Shown in pieces: positions 10,421 to 21,042 of a stretch of DNA of 64,000 nt. Every line of letters starts with the position of its first letter. Position 1 is the first letter of the stretch. Under the pieces are notes generated by a model. The model was not told the DNA's origin. It did not search any database and saw nothing but the letters and a program-made list of their open reading frames with translations. The translations under genes and the position numbers were made by a program. The DNA comes from Posidonia oceanica (taxonomy: Eukaryota > Streptophyta > Magnoliopsida > Alismatales > Posidoniaceae), in contig JAZBRS010000050.1 of NCBI GenBank assembly GCA_037176725.1, positions 10,682,001 to 10,746,000 on the forward strand. The letters run 5' to 3'.

Positions 10421-13400
10421 CTGACATCCCAGAAACAACGTTATCAGTACTAACAACTACAATTTTAAGTATATTGACATATTATTAGTTTCACCTTATA
10501 TACAGCATCAATGGGGTAATTATCACCAAGCCTTGGATCAATTGTCTTACACAGTTCTTTTTCAGCATCAGGTTGAGTAAGAACCTCATCAAACTGCAGC
10601 ATGCAACAAAATGCAATTAAGGAAACAGCTAAAGGTAAATAATAAGTGATCAGGAGACTGTAAACAATATAATGAAAATGCACATTTATGCAGTCTTTCC
10701 CTCTTTTTACCCTTAGTGATGACAGAAATGACTATTTAATCAAGTAACTCTACTATCTAAGAAAGGAAAAAGTGAACAACCTGCAAATTTATCTGTGATT
10801 AATTTCCCATATATAGAAAGCTAATACCATGGTTCTTTCTATCTTAAAATTCAGCAACAAAAATTAAAAGAATAAAAAACAAGTGACGTAGACAACAGTC
10901 ATTGTAAAACAGGTGAAGAAATTAACCAGGGCCACGAGTCCTTTGTTGTCATTGCCAGATGAATTCGTTTTAAAAATTGCTTGTTTGGCTGATATAAGTT
11001 CGTAGAGAACAACCCCAAATGCATAAACATCAACCTTTGCAGAAACATCCCCAAATTGAGCATACCTGCATGCAGAAAGGAAATTTTAAGGAAAAGTAGA
11101 GAACTACATGCAAACATTGTGAGAAAGGAACTTGTTAACCTGTGAAAAATCCAGGTATAGTTAATTGTCTAAATGGAGAAATAAATTAAGAAAGGATCTT
11201 TTACATATACATCCATCCATCCCTGCACATCATGTGTTTTAACATATTTTCCTATAAAATCATATATTCGTGCAGATCATGATGTAAAAATTTGTGTCAT
11301 GTCAGTTCTTGAGAAAAAAATTGCATTTTGAAACATGGTTAAATTTTAAACATCCAAACTTGCCCGGATTTCCTGTAAATCCACCCAAATTCGCCTCATT
11401 CTCACAAACAAAACAGTCCCTTAGTATTTTCACCCAAATTCCTTATAATAGCTCAAAACAAAAGCTCATAAAAGAAAATCATACTTTATATATTTTTGTC
11501 AGAGAGAGATATGAGGGGGGGAGAGAGAGAGTGTGTATTTGATAATGTGGGAGGGTGAAAGGAAAACAAACAGGAAGACCAAGAGAGGTGAGATCATGAG
11601 AGAGGGAAGTTGGTGTCCCCAGCCCAGCCAAAAATTCTTCGTAGGATCATGAGATTGTTGAAAATCTATTGTCCCAGAGTACACACACATGTTCTCCTTT
11701 AGCCAAGGGAAAAACCAACAGAATGATTCATGCATGCAAGGAGTACAAGTGCCTTTGAAAGATCGAGAGTGCTAAAAGGAGTCAATGACATGAATGTATG
11801 ATATACATTATAATTTGGAATGAGAAATATGTTCACCAGGCATAGAGACATAATAATCGATATTTCGTGGACAGTGTCAGCCTATAACAAATTATTTCTT
11901 CAAATTTAAGGTACAAAAAATTGTGGAGGGAGCATCAACAACATTGTTAATTAAGTTCAATGTCAAAACAACTATTACACAAGAAAATATGTAAATAAAT
12001 ATAAGACATTGGACTTCTTACTCAGGAGGCATATAACCAAATGTTCCGACAAGCCTCGTGTTTGAGATATTCCCAACTTCAGTAAGTTTTGCCAACCCAA
12101 AATCTGCAACCTACAAGAGAATGAGAGATGCACTTTAATGTGGCACAATAAAAGGATATAGATTTTAGGTTTAAATTAATAATTGAAACCTTTGCATGGA
12201 AATTCTTGTCTATCAATATATTTGGTGATTTGATATCCCGATGGATGTACACAGGTACAGTATGCTCATGGATATATTCAAGTCCCCTGGCAGAATCAAG
12301 AGCTATCTGCACTCTAGAAGACCATGACAATGGCTGCCTTTCTGTAAAAATGGAGAATATTTCACTAGGAAGTATGAAATTTAAAAGTCATTATTCTATG
12401 AGATGCAGTTGAGTTGAATACACTGTCAGCTTGTCACAAGGGTGCATCCACAGGCTGAGTCGGCAAAGGTCAACCATTTGGACAGAAACGGGTGTATCAA
12501 ACTTAACAACCAAATTTAGTACCTTTATGTCGAACCCAGTTATGAAATTCAAAAAAACCATTATATAGCTATAAGAGACGAATTTGACAAAAAAACGAGC
12601 TTGTTGTGAGAATTGGTCCTCTAGAGTGAAAAAAAATACAACCACCTAGTTAATCACCTCTTTTTGAGTAAATAGTTAAACAGTTTTGTAGTTATTTTTT
12701 AAAACCCTGCATCAAAGGAAAAGAAAAAGCCTTCCCCCTGTTAAAACCCTAGAAAAATTAGATAAAACTCGGGTTTCCATCATCTCCTTTTCTTTTTGCA
12801 TTTGTAAGAGGAACGTGACCCTGTGGAACTGAGCTAGAATTCTAGTGTGAAATCAATATGCCAAATTTTCAGTTCTATCTTGCAGCCTAAAAACCTGTTT
12901 GCTTAGCACATCACCGCCTTACCAGATCCATGCAGGTGCTGGCTCAAGTTTCCATTTTCTATGTACTCATAGACTAGGAAAAGAGATTCTTCAGTACAAT
13001 ATCCTATCAACCGCACCTGCAATTTGTCCAAAAGAATGTATTGAAACCTCGAAAAACTGTATCAGGCAAATGCTAAATATGTTTAATATCAATAAAATGA
13101 TATTGCTAGGAACTGAGAGCAATTTTCAAAACTAGATATTCAAAATGTTACAATCCAAGCATCAGAATTTAATTCCAAAGAAGAAATGACTAGTGAACAT
13201 TTACGGTAATGCTTTCACCACCTACATTAGTCCCAACTAAATGTGTAATGCTCTAGATCAACAAAATTCACTCTACTAGGTCAATGACACCGAAAATTAA
13301 GGAGTATTAGTAGATATCAACAATAATTGAATGTAAGAGATTAATTCCACATATCTTTGTGAGAACGAAGAATAAAATAGCTTACCAAATTTAAGTGATG

Positions 13401-16400
13401 AACATGTGTCAAAACTTTCAATTCAGCAAGAAATTCTCTAGATGACTGCACATCCATTTTTTTTATTGCTGTTTTCTGTGCAGAATTCATGGGAAATAAA
13501 TCAAGAAAAGAATAAGAAGTTAAGATATTAAAAGCTTGATATCAGGGGTCGATCATCAGATAAAGAAACCACAAAATTGAGATGGATCAAAAGGAAATAT
13601 TATGGCTAATCTCCATAATTCCAACTGAGAATGAATCTTCTCTTCCGTTTCATTAACCAAAACTAAAATTGCAAGTAAGATACACCATGGAATCACTTCT
13701 AAATTTTCTTCAGTGAGTACATACATGACGAAAACATTTCTAAGCATGTTATTAGTATTACTATCACTTCATAATCCACGGTGCAACCAAGGTGCTTCTG
13801 GTTTATTGCAAGTATCCACCAGAAACCCCAATACTTGTAGAAGTCACTATCTTTCGTATAGAAATGGAGATAAGACCCCACATTATAGACAGGAAAAATC
13901 TTGCTGATACCACAGTGTGAGATTTAAGGCATTCTGGATTGACACTCTAGGAGAAACCAAGAAAAAGAAAATGTAAACAAAGATGCAACGCGAAGGCTTC
14001 CCTAAGAAGTCACCCATCCTATCACAACATTCACCTAACCATAGTTAAAGTTTAGAATTGCTTAATCACTTCATTTCCCAAGTGTCAATATTATGAAAAG
14101 AGAGCTACTTATTTTTCTCAACTTCTAAAATATTTGAATACTTTTTTGTATATTTTGTAACATAATAACCCCTTTTGGAGTTTCTGCTAGATTGTAAACA
14201 AGTGTCTAAAACATTCAAAACTGAAATTGTTACTTCTTTTTGTCATAATGACGACTCACATAAACCTCTAACATATAAAGATTTCTAGTTTTGGAAACAA
14301 AAACATGTAATATTACGAGTTTTGAATAATTACTTGACTAATGACTGTGAAGGATATTCCCATTCAGTTAACTCAAGCATGACATCTTGAGAGATATTTT
14401 TATAACAGGAAAACCTATAATAATTTGAAATAATGAATATTCACTTGATTATCAATAAGATATCTACTAGGCACGGACCAATACTCCTACACTAATGTTC
14501 AATTAGCAGGAATAGATTGTAATCATACTCTTTGATTAGATTATTTTCCCATCAATCTGAGGTTAGTCTTGAGATTCTGTTAACAATTTTCATACATCGG
14601 GAAAGAAATATGACCAATTGTTATTTGTTAACTTCATCCTCTTAGAAGGAAGAATCACTGCATATTCATAGTCAAGTGACCATTAAGTGGTCCTCTACAA
14701 TTAAAAGTTGGTCCCTCTTTTATATCAAGGTGTTTGTATACAGAAGCAGCGATCACTTTGTGTCTTATGATTATATTAAAGGCACAAACACTGGAACAAA
14801 CCTCTCCTCTCAGTTCTGCATAGTAGACATCACCAAAGCCTCCAGATCCAATTTTGTATGTCATGTTAAAATCATTCGTAGCCTTTGCAAGCTCCTCATA
14901 AGAGAACTCCACTGACTTGTCCACTGTGATACCCATGAAAGGGGCAGTGATTGCTGCAAGAGTTGCCATTTCTAAGGAAGCTAAAGGATATAACACTAAC
15001 ACACAAAAAAGTTAACGAAAACTATAAAAGTAAAAGGCGGGTCCTTTTTCATTTGAGTAGGGACATTAACCTTCAACACAAATTCAAAGAAAATCATGAA
15101 ACTAATAAGTAAATTAATTCAGATACATTTCTACCAGATTTGCTTTTGTAGTATCTCAAGCTTTTGTTTGTTACGTAAGACATGTCACAAATTAAATACT
15201 TCTTGGCATGCAGTTTGCCAATGGCAAGCAAGGTATTGAACTATCCCAATGGAAGTATGCTGTATTGCTGTATACCTTCTAACGGACAACGGGGTTGCAG
15301 GGAGTCAGGGCTGTAGACAGCCCTATGGAGCAGAATCCTGACCCTACTTCCTGGGTCGAAGAGTTGAAAGAATTTGATGATAGAGCATAAAATCCTAGTA
15401 TAGAAGCTTATATATGTCATTGCCACGCAACCTAATATCAACGTTGTAGTTGGATTTGTTAATCTATTCATGAATGAGACGACGAAAATAAATTGAGAGG
15501 CTGCTCTGTGCATTATAAGATATGTGAAAGGTTCTCATGAAAAAGGTCTTCTAAACCAATGCCAAAAAAGTTGGATATTGTTTATGTTGGAATAGTCTCA
15601 CATTGAAAAAATGAGGACATGGACTTGTGGTTATATATAGATGGACCCTTCCACTCATTGCCAATTGATTTTGAGTTAGATGTCCATATTCTAACATGGT
15701 ATCAGAACCAAAAGAGAGACAAATGGACCCAAGTCTACACACATCTACCTATGTTTAAAAGAGACACTTGTTTGATCTAAAATAGACCACAAGTGAGGAA
15801 GAGTGTTGAAATAGTCCCACATTGAAAAAGTGAGGACATGAACTTGTAGTTATATATAGATGGACCCTTCCACTCATTGCCAATTGGTTTTAAGTTGGGA
15901 TGTCCATATTCTAACAGTTTCTTATGTACAATTGTATGAAGTAATTTTGGGTAAATGGAAAAAATAAGTTGTGACACAATCTAGAGTAGAAGTTGAGACA
16001 ACAGGATACATACCGACTTTGCAATTGAATACACAAATCCCATGAACATGTCTGTGCTAATGAAGCTGCTAATTTTTTTTAAGTATCTGGCCAATCAAGA
16101 GTCTATTTTCATCGCTAGCAATATAATCTTCCATGAGAGGACTAAATATATTCAAGTTGTGATGGGTAAGAAGATTTGCACATCATATACGAAATCAGAG
16201 GATGAGACTGCCAACATGTTCTATTGTCCACCAAAGCCTTGAGTTGGAGTTGATTTTCTACTTTACCTAACAAGCTGAGCATGATTGATCTGTACTAACT
16301 CCATCTAAAAGGGGGAGTGTTATAGTAAACGTCTATTTTGGGTTATATATATATTGGGGTTATATGGATCTTGTCTCAATTTATTTATCATTTACCCCAC

Positions 16401-19087
16401 TCTCACTGTTTCAATATATATATGAGGTTAGAAGGATTACTTTAATTACATCTATCTCTTTTCCTTCACTCTAATATTTCATGCATGCATATGATACATG
16501 CTCTAATCGTGTTTTTCTAATCTAAACTTTTTTTTTATAAATGATTAAAAGGTTCAGGATTCTAAACCATTAGTCTAGTGTTTAGAAATTTTTGAATCAT
16601 CACACAATTAAACAAAACACTTCTCTTAATACAGAAGGCTCATTTAGCTTTGTGTCAAAAGCTTACTAAAATATACAAGGGATTAAATGGAAATTATATC
16701 TGCCTATCAATGTAACAGAAAATACAAATCTTATAAAAAAAATATGACTCAAATAAATGCATATTACAATAAAAAAAATCAGTTGTATATTCTCTAAAAT
16801 ACTTACCAACAATCTCACAACAAGATGTTAAATTTGTGCTGAACAGTCAAAATTATGGTTTCACAGATAACTTCAATCAAGGTTATCAGAACTGGACCAG
16901 ACATCATACCCTTTTTGTGGCAGGTCCTGTTTGATTTGATTGGTCCAACCAAATTGCATCAGATTGACATCATAGGTAAATAATTTTTAAAATCCAAAAA
17001 AATCACACTGGTTTAACTATAATAACTGGTTGGTCCACCAGTTTGATCATCCAGTTCAACCATAAAAATGGTTAACCACTAGTTCAAGAACTGAACAAAC
17101 TTCCAGTCGTGGGTTAAACTGGCCGACAGGCTGGTCCAGTCCAGTCCAGTTGTGATAACACTCACTTCACTTCTTATCCATACCTAATCGAAGTCTCATA
17201 CACTGTCTACATGGATTTAGCTCTTACCATGAAAACTCTCTTCAAAAAATTGTCTATACAAAGCAATTAATATGTGAATTATTACCAGATCCATGTGAGA
17301 TGGGATGTTCAATTCCAGATATATGCTCCTTTGCTTTCTTTCTCCTATATATCACATATGAGAAAACTGCCACAACCAATAAAACAACTGCAGCAATAGT
17401 TATTCCAGCAACAGCACCCCCTGAAATGCCTGCTATAGTTTGAATAGGAAATAAGGTTATTTCTCAATAGAATTATACCTCCAACTATTATCTAGAGCTT
17501 TCCTTCTTTATTTTCATGTGCGGTACTAATTGAAACAAGTGAGGACAACAAACCACCTTTGCTGCAGAGACAGATAATGGAGTACTGTTAGAAAACGAGA
17601 ATATACAAGTACATTTTCCATCAGACTGGAAATAGTCAACATGTCAAGTTTACCATGATTTCAAAGGGCGATAACTTTGATTTGAGTCTGCAAAAGATCA
17701 AGGAAATTTTACAATCTTGTAGTTGCATCTAGCAATTATAAGGCATTTAAACAGAAAATGATATAATAGAAGCATTAAGTCCAGAAAACAGCCAAAATGG
17801 AATATATATTGGCCGTAACATACTAAAATCCATGTGTGTCTGCAATCTGTCACCAAAGATCAAGTAACACCAGTATAGCCTTAACAGTTAAAAGTGTGAA
17901 CCATGCACTTGCCATGAATGGTCCAAAAGATTCCAAATACTGTGCAAGGGTGCATGGTTAAGTCATTTACGAGCTAAATAGGGAAAGGGTCCTGCGATTA
18001 GCATGAATATCATTGTTTGGGGACACGTTCTACAACATCTTCAAATCACCTGCTTGAACTAGATAGTATGACTATTTAAAGAAGGAGCCCCTCATGGATC
18101 CTGAAAGACTACTTCCTAAAATGGTAACTTAAGCTACTAACTCGTTTATGGTGCTAGCAAAGTTGCAATTAGAAAATAACCTTGAAAAGACTTGCAAAGA
18201 GAAGAACAATGTTTTCTATCTGCTTAATTTTTGGTGGCTGGAAGGAACGAATTCATTAAAACAGCTCAAAAGAGAGGAGAGACAAAGCACTCTTTATCCC
18301 AAATCTTAAACTGAAAGGAACCAAGAGACCAAAAAAGGGCCTCCCTCCCAGAGGATGACATTTCCGACACATAACAAACACATAATTCACAACAACAAAG
18401 ACTTTAAAAAAAAAAAAAATCACCTTTGGTCGGCACGAACACAATCCCACGCCCCGCGCTGAAATTCTTCACCCCTGGATTATACTTCAAGAGCATATCC
18501 TTCTCCTGAAACTGGAACTTCGCCGCAACCGAGTCCAGCGTGTCTCCGGCCCGCAGCGGGTACGTCACAAACAACCCGTAGTCCCTCGACACGTCACAAT
18601 CCCCACACGAGCAGTTCACCGTCGCATTAATCGCCGCCCCTATCGGTATATTAGTCGCCGGGTAGCTGTTCACCTTCTCAAGCCAATCGGGTGTCGTCAG
18701 ATTCGCGTAGTACTTGCGCGCGATGATGTTGTACGTGTCCCTGGCCAGCACGGTGTACTGGAAGGCACGAGCCAAGTACTCGTCGTCGACGCAGTCGCAA
18801 GCGAAGGGCACGTTCACCCTGCTGCCCGCCTGGACGCTGTCCCTGTTGCTGATGTTGGGGTTGTACCGCAGGACCTTGGAGTTGATGTCTTTGAACTCGA
18901 TACCGAAGAGGGAGGAGATGTAGGTGAGGTTCTGGCCCTCGGAGACGTAGTACGACGCCAGGGCGAGGCCGCAGCCGCTCTTGCATCTCGACTGGGCGCG
19001 GAGCGGGAGGAGCAGGAGGAGGAGAGGCAGCAGAATCCGTGCCGGGTTTGGGGGTTTGGGGGAGGAGGACTGGGATTGGGTCGTCAT
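10256..19087 (-). CDS. LysM receptor-like kinase, CERK1/LYK type (11 exons)
   Basis: This gene encodes a plasma-membrane pattern-recognition receptor that, in this family, binds chitin-type N-acetylglucosamine oligomers with extracellular LysM modules and signals through a cytoplasmic Ser/Thr kinase. Exons (minus): 19087-18424, 17687-17654, 17432-17286, 14980-14802, 13475-13386, 13016-12923, 12341-12190, 12110-12022, 11065-10927, 10593-10495 and 10420-10256, all with GT-AG borders. Without exon 2 the CDS is 1,818 nt (605 aa) in frame. Exon 2 reads well as homologous protein but its 34 nt leave the frame wrong in exon 3. Kinase motifs are intact: glycine loop [14 protein letters not shown] lysine, HRDIKSPN (RD kinase), DFG, and PPE in the APE position. 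The C-terminus SLVSGR is typical of CERK1 proteins. The family name is firm; a one-to-one CERK1 assignment needs phylogeny. It could be a frameshifted allele. Confidence 0.92.
10495..10593 (-). CDS. LysM kinase exon 10
   Basis: Thirty-three codons, beginning [20 protein letters not shown] and ending DAVYK. Both borders are phase 0, and the length and sequence are typical of CERK1 genes. Confidence 0.92.
10927..11065 (-). CDS. LysM kinase exon 9: kinase C-lobe
   Basis: It encodes [20 protein letters not shown] and [14 protein letters not shown]. The first base completes the Glu codon started in exon 8. Confidence 0.92.
12022..12110 (-). CDS. LysM kinase exon 8: DFG to activation segment
   Basis: It encodes [14 protein letters not shown] and [16 protein letters not shown] is intact. 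The usual APE is PPE, as in many family members. Confidence 0.92.
12190..12341 (-). CDS. LysM kinase exon 7: catalytic loop
   Basis: It encodes [20 protein letters not shown] followed by [20 protein letters not shown], with the HRD Asp and the downstream Asn intact. This is an active RD-type kinase loop. Confidence 0.93.
12923..13016 (-). CDS. LysM kinase exon 6: kinase N-lobe to hinge
   Basis: It encodes [20 protein letters not shown] and [11 protein letters not shown], covering the hinge. The exon ends one base into the next codon. Confidence 0.92.
13386..13475 (-). CDS. LysM kinase exon 5: catalytic lysine and helix C
   Basis: Thirty codons. The lysine in AIKK (kinase subdomain II) and the glutamate in EFLAELKVL (subdomain III) are present. 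Both borders are phase 0. Confidence 0.92.
14802..14980 (-). CDS. LysM kinase exon 4: juxtamembrane region and glycine loop
   Basis: The exon encodes 59 codons from [20 protein letters not shown] through [17 protein letters not shown] and the ATP-binding loop [18 protein letters not shown]. The acceptor is TTTAG and the donor GAG|GTTTGT. The split codon joins correctly to exon 3. Confidence 0.93.
15585..15696 (+). repeat. TRIM left terminal repeat
   Basis: 112 bp, TG...CA ends, and a TATATATAG box at its centre. Close to but not identical with the right copy. Confidence 0.9.
15697..15709 (+). other. Primer binding site of the TRIM
   Basis: TGGTATCAGAACC directly follows the left repeat and is complementary to the 3' end of initiator tRNA-Met. 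Confidence 0.85.
15804..15916 (+). repeat. TRIM right terminal repeat
   Basis: 113 bp, about 90 percent identical by eye to the left copy, with the same TG...CA ends. Confidence 0.9.
16318..16500 (+). repeat. Remnant of the 3' LTR of the intronic copia element
   Basis: TGTTATAGTAAACG follows the polypurine tract directly, and TATA runs lie at 16345 and 16414. The right border is not clear. Confidence 0.5.
16882..17159. mobile_element. MITE-like element with imperfect terminal inverted repeats
   Basis: The left end GTTATCAGAACTGGACCAG (16882-16900) pairs with the reverse complement of 17131-17159 (GTTATCACAACTGGACTGG, then ACCAG). The 278-bp element lies in intron 3. No clear target duplication is visible, so the superfamily is unassigned. 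Confidence 0.65.
17286..17432 (-). CDS. LysM kinase exon 3: transmembrane segment
   Basis: The exon encodes [22 protein letters not shown] followed by [14 protein letters not shown]: one membrane helix with a basic stop-transfer sequence on the cytoplasmic side. ISGG-xAG before the helix is usual in CERK1-type receptors. It starts in phase 1, which also allows direct in-frame joining to exon 1. Confidence 0.92.
17654..17687 (-). CDS. LysM kinase exon 2: short juxtamembrane exon, phase anomaly
   Basis: Between TTTTGCAG and GTAAAC are 34 nt that, joined to the last G of exon 1, read [11 protein letters not shown]. This matches the short DxNGxYxPLKS linker found between LysM3 and the membrane in CERK1-like proteins. 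The exon enters in phase 1 and should also leave in phase 1, because exon 3 begins with two bases of a codon. It leaves in phase 2. A two-base loss near the 3' end would explain this. As written, translation would shift in exon 3 and stop after about 261 residues. Confidence 0.75.
18424..19087 (-). CDS. LysM kinase exon 1: signal peptide and three LysM modules
   Basis: The exon encodes 221 codons plus one base. I chose the ATG at 19087-19085 because it is followed by a classic signal peptide (residues 17-31, [15 protein letters not shown]). The frame stays open to 19366, but that stretch covers a candidate TATA box and looks like UTR. Cys35 and Cys39 are followed by LysM1 (41-95), CDC (97-99), LysM2 (about 108-147), CSC (159-161) plus Cys164, and LysM3 (about 175-219, with [11 protein letters not shown]). 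The CxC pairs between modules are the family hallmark and form the disulfides that hold the three LysMs together. The exon ends VFVPTK|G at a GT donor. Confidence 0.93.
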
Positions 19088-19295
19088 CGGAGATAGCGAG
19101 AGGGAGGGGAGGAGAGCTCTGATGGGGGTGGTGGTGGTGGTGAAGGAGGAAGAAGGGAAGAAATGGGGGTTGACTGGAGGTGGAGTGGTGGGGTTGGATG
19201 CTGCCACTGCTACTACTGGTGGAGCTTCCCATTTTTCCTGGGATGGTGCTACGACGAATTCTGTGGGTTTGACTTGTCTTGAAGATTTTAAAAGG

Positions 19296-19301
19296 TTTAT
19301 A
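19296..19301 (-). promoter_or_regulatory. Candidate TATA box of the LysM kinase gene
   Basis: TATAAA on the minus strand lies about 210 bp upstream of the chosen ATG, leaving room for a 5' UTR of about 180 nt. Proposed from sequence alone. Confidence 0.45.
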
Positions 19302-19387
19302 AGAACTCTCTGGGGTTTACTTTTTTTGTTCAGGGGCCACAAGGAAAAGAATGAAAATTGAATCACAAAATTTTATTCTCTGGTTAA

Positions 19388-20125
19388 CTTCAACATGGTG
19401 TTTGTACATATTTGCAAAATAAGGAAAAATATTTTTCTTAAAAAGATAAAGAAATATTTTAAATTTGTTTTGTAAATCAAAAAAATTTACTTTTTAATAG
19501 AAAATATGTATAAACACCATGATTTTGGAATTTACATTCTAAAATTTCTTCAACTGTGACATAAGATTGTTTACTTCGACGAATTCTGTTGGTTTGACAG
19601 TAGATCGACCGACTTGAAATGTGGTGTTGAAATTCTACACTCGAGCCTTTCTAAACCTAAATAAATAAATACCACACGAATTTGCTAATGCTGCCAACTT
19701 GACAACTTGCGTCTTTCCTCGTGATTCCAATTTGGCGGAAGTGTGCTGCATTTGACCGACTTGTCTCAAGATAAGCTTTTCAAAAGCTTGTTAAACCTTT
19801 TTCCTATTGGTGTATCTTTTCTAGCTGTGGGCAGAGAAAGGCAGAAAGGTTTCACATGCTCCTCCTGAATAAAAGAAGGGAACTGTATCTCTGTCCTCGT
19901 TATGTCGCAAACTTACTTAAATCTTCTCCTTGCATTTTTACTACGGTGTTCAAGTTTAGTTTGTTTAGGTCGTCAAGGTTAACTTCAGGCTCAAGCTTGG
20001 TTTGGGAAGCTAAAATGGAAGACCCTATTGAGATTTATTTCGAGCTAATTGGGCTGGAACAGTTCATGTATAATTGAGGTGTTTGAATCTGCATCAATAT
20101 CTTAGGACTTGGGAGTTGTGATTAG
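19388..20125. other. Upstream intergenic region of the LysM kinase gene
   Basis: No gene is recognised. A short segment CGACGAATTCTGTKGGTTTG occurs at 19252 and again at 19577. A 36-bp stretch at 19542-19578 recurs at 63143-63178 with one mismatch. Confidence 0.55.
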
Positions 20126-20367
20126 TGAAGGCTTCGATCTTGTTTGTACTGTGTATTTAGTAGTTAATTTGGACTCTCAGATTATAAGTATTCCAGGAAG
20201 ATTTGTGTATATCACATCCTTCCTTAATAGGAACAAATTCCCTTTTTATAGAGGAGGTCAGTAACTCCTCATAACCCTCTGCTCATAACCGCCTTTGAGA
20301 TTTGAGAGAGAAATTTCCTCAAATCTTTCGTTACATGGTCATGGTCTTCAATGACCATATTCCAACA
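20126..20367 (-). repeat. Copia 3' LTR (242 bp)
   Basis: In plus orientation TGAAGGCTTCG...CCATATTCCAACA. It has the same length and borders as the 27794-28035 copy, with about 90 percent identity by eye. Confidence 0.92.
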
Positions 20368-20559
20368 GCTCTTACTTAATCATGAAGACCAAGCAGTAAA
20401 TTCCTACATACTCCCATTATTTATAGAATGTATGAGTTTTTCTCAATTTTCACTCCCACTATTCGTGAGAATGTGTTTCATCTCCATTATTCATGGAAAT
20501 ATTCCTTAATCCCATTAAGCTTACATGCTTGAAAAATTTTTCTACTGGAATTCCTTTGT

Positions 20560-21042
20560 CATTGGATCAGCAATCATGTCTGATGTGAGAATATAACTCA
20601 CCTCTATTTCCTCTTTCTATATAATATCACGAATGTAGTGATATTGTATCTCATTGTGTTTTCCTCTTAAACTACTAACACAACTATTTATGAGACTAAT
20701 TATTGTTTGATTATCATAATATATTCCGACTGGTCAATCTATCAGATTAAGATCCAAGTCGTTTAAAAATCTTTTAATCCAAACAGCATGTGTGGTGGCT
20801 GTTCTATATGCAATGTATTCAACTTCCTGTATATATCTAGCAACACAGCCTTGCTTCTTACTTTCCTATGAGACAGCACCACCACCAAAGATGAACAAGT
20901 GACCGAATGTAGACTTTCCATCATCTTTATCACTTCTAAAGTCTACATCTAAATAGCCAAATACTTCCAGCATTTCCGTTTGATATATTAGTTTGTGTTG
21001 TAATGTGTCCTTGATATACTTCAGAATCTTCTTAACAGCTTC
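20560..21042 (-). pseudogene. Copia RNase H domain, broken
   Basis: This continues the RT frame after an in-frame stop at about 21040. Recognisable parts are EAVKKILKYIK, LDVDFRSDKDDGKSTFGHLF (copia RNase H core) and YYDNQTIISLINS. Three or more stops interrupt it. It would have degraded the RNA strand of the RNA-DNA hybrid. Confidence 0.85.

Larger units (their letters stand above)
15585..15916 (+). mobile_element. TRIM element (332 bp, complete) nested in the copia fragment
   Basis: Two terminal repeats of 112 and 113 bp (15585-15696 and 15804-15916) run from TGTTGRAATAGTC to CATATTCTAACA. The first is followed at once by the PBS TGGTATCAGAACC. The second is preceded by the purine-rich AAGTGAGGAAGAG. 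Only 107 bp lie between them, so it has no coding capacity and must have moved with enzymes from another element. Flanks GTTTA (15580-15584) and GTTTC (15917-15921) look like a target duplication with one change. Confidence 0.92.
15380..16317 (+). pseudogene. Decayed copia RNase H fragment inside intron 3
   Basis: Antisense to the host gene, 15430-15580 reads [38 protein letters not shown], the start of a copia RNase H domain. After the nested TRIM, homology resumes and reaches [13 protein letters not shown] (16120-16160) and the end of the domain near 16240. A purine tract AAAAGGGGGAG follows at 16307-16317. Many stops and shifts are present. It carries no gag, protease or integrase, so only the 3' end of an element survives. 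Confidence 0.8.

Noticed and set aside
17455..17475. Alternative exon 2 (reading D-N-S-W)
   Set aside because: Would leave an intron of only about 25-35 nt and a wrong phase; the segment at 17654-17687 matches the family far better.
19088..19366. Upstream start for the LysM kinase at 19366
   Set aside because: The extra 93 residues are low-complexity, would bury the signal peptide and overlap a TATA-like box.
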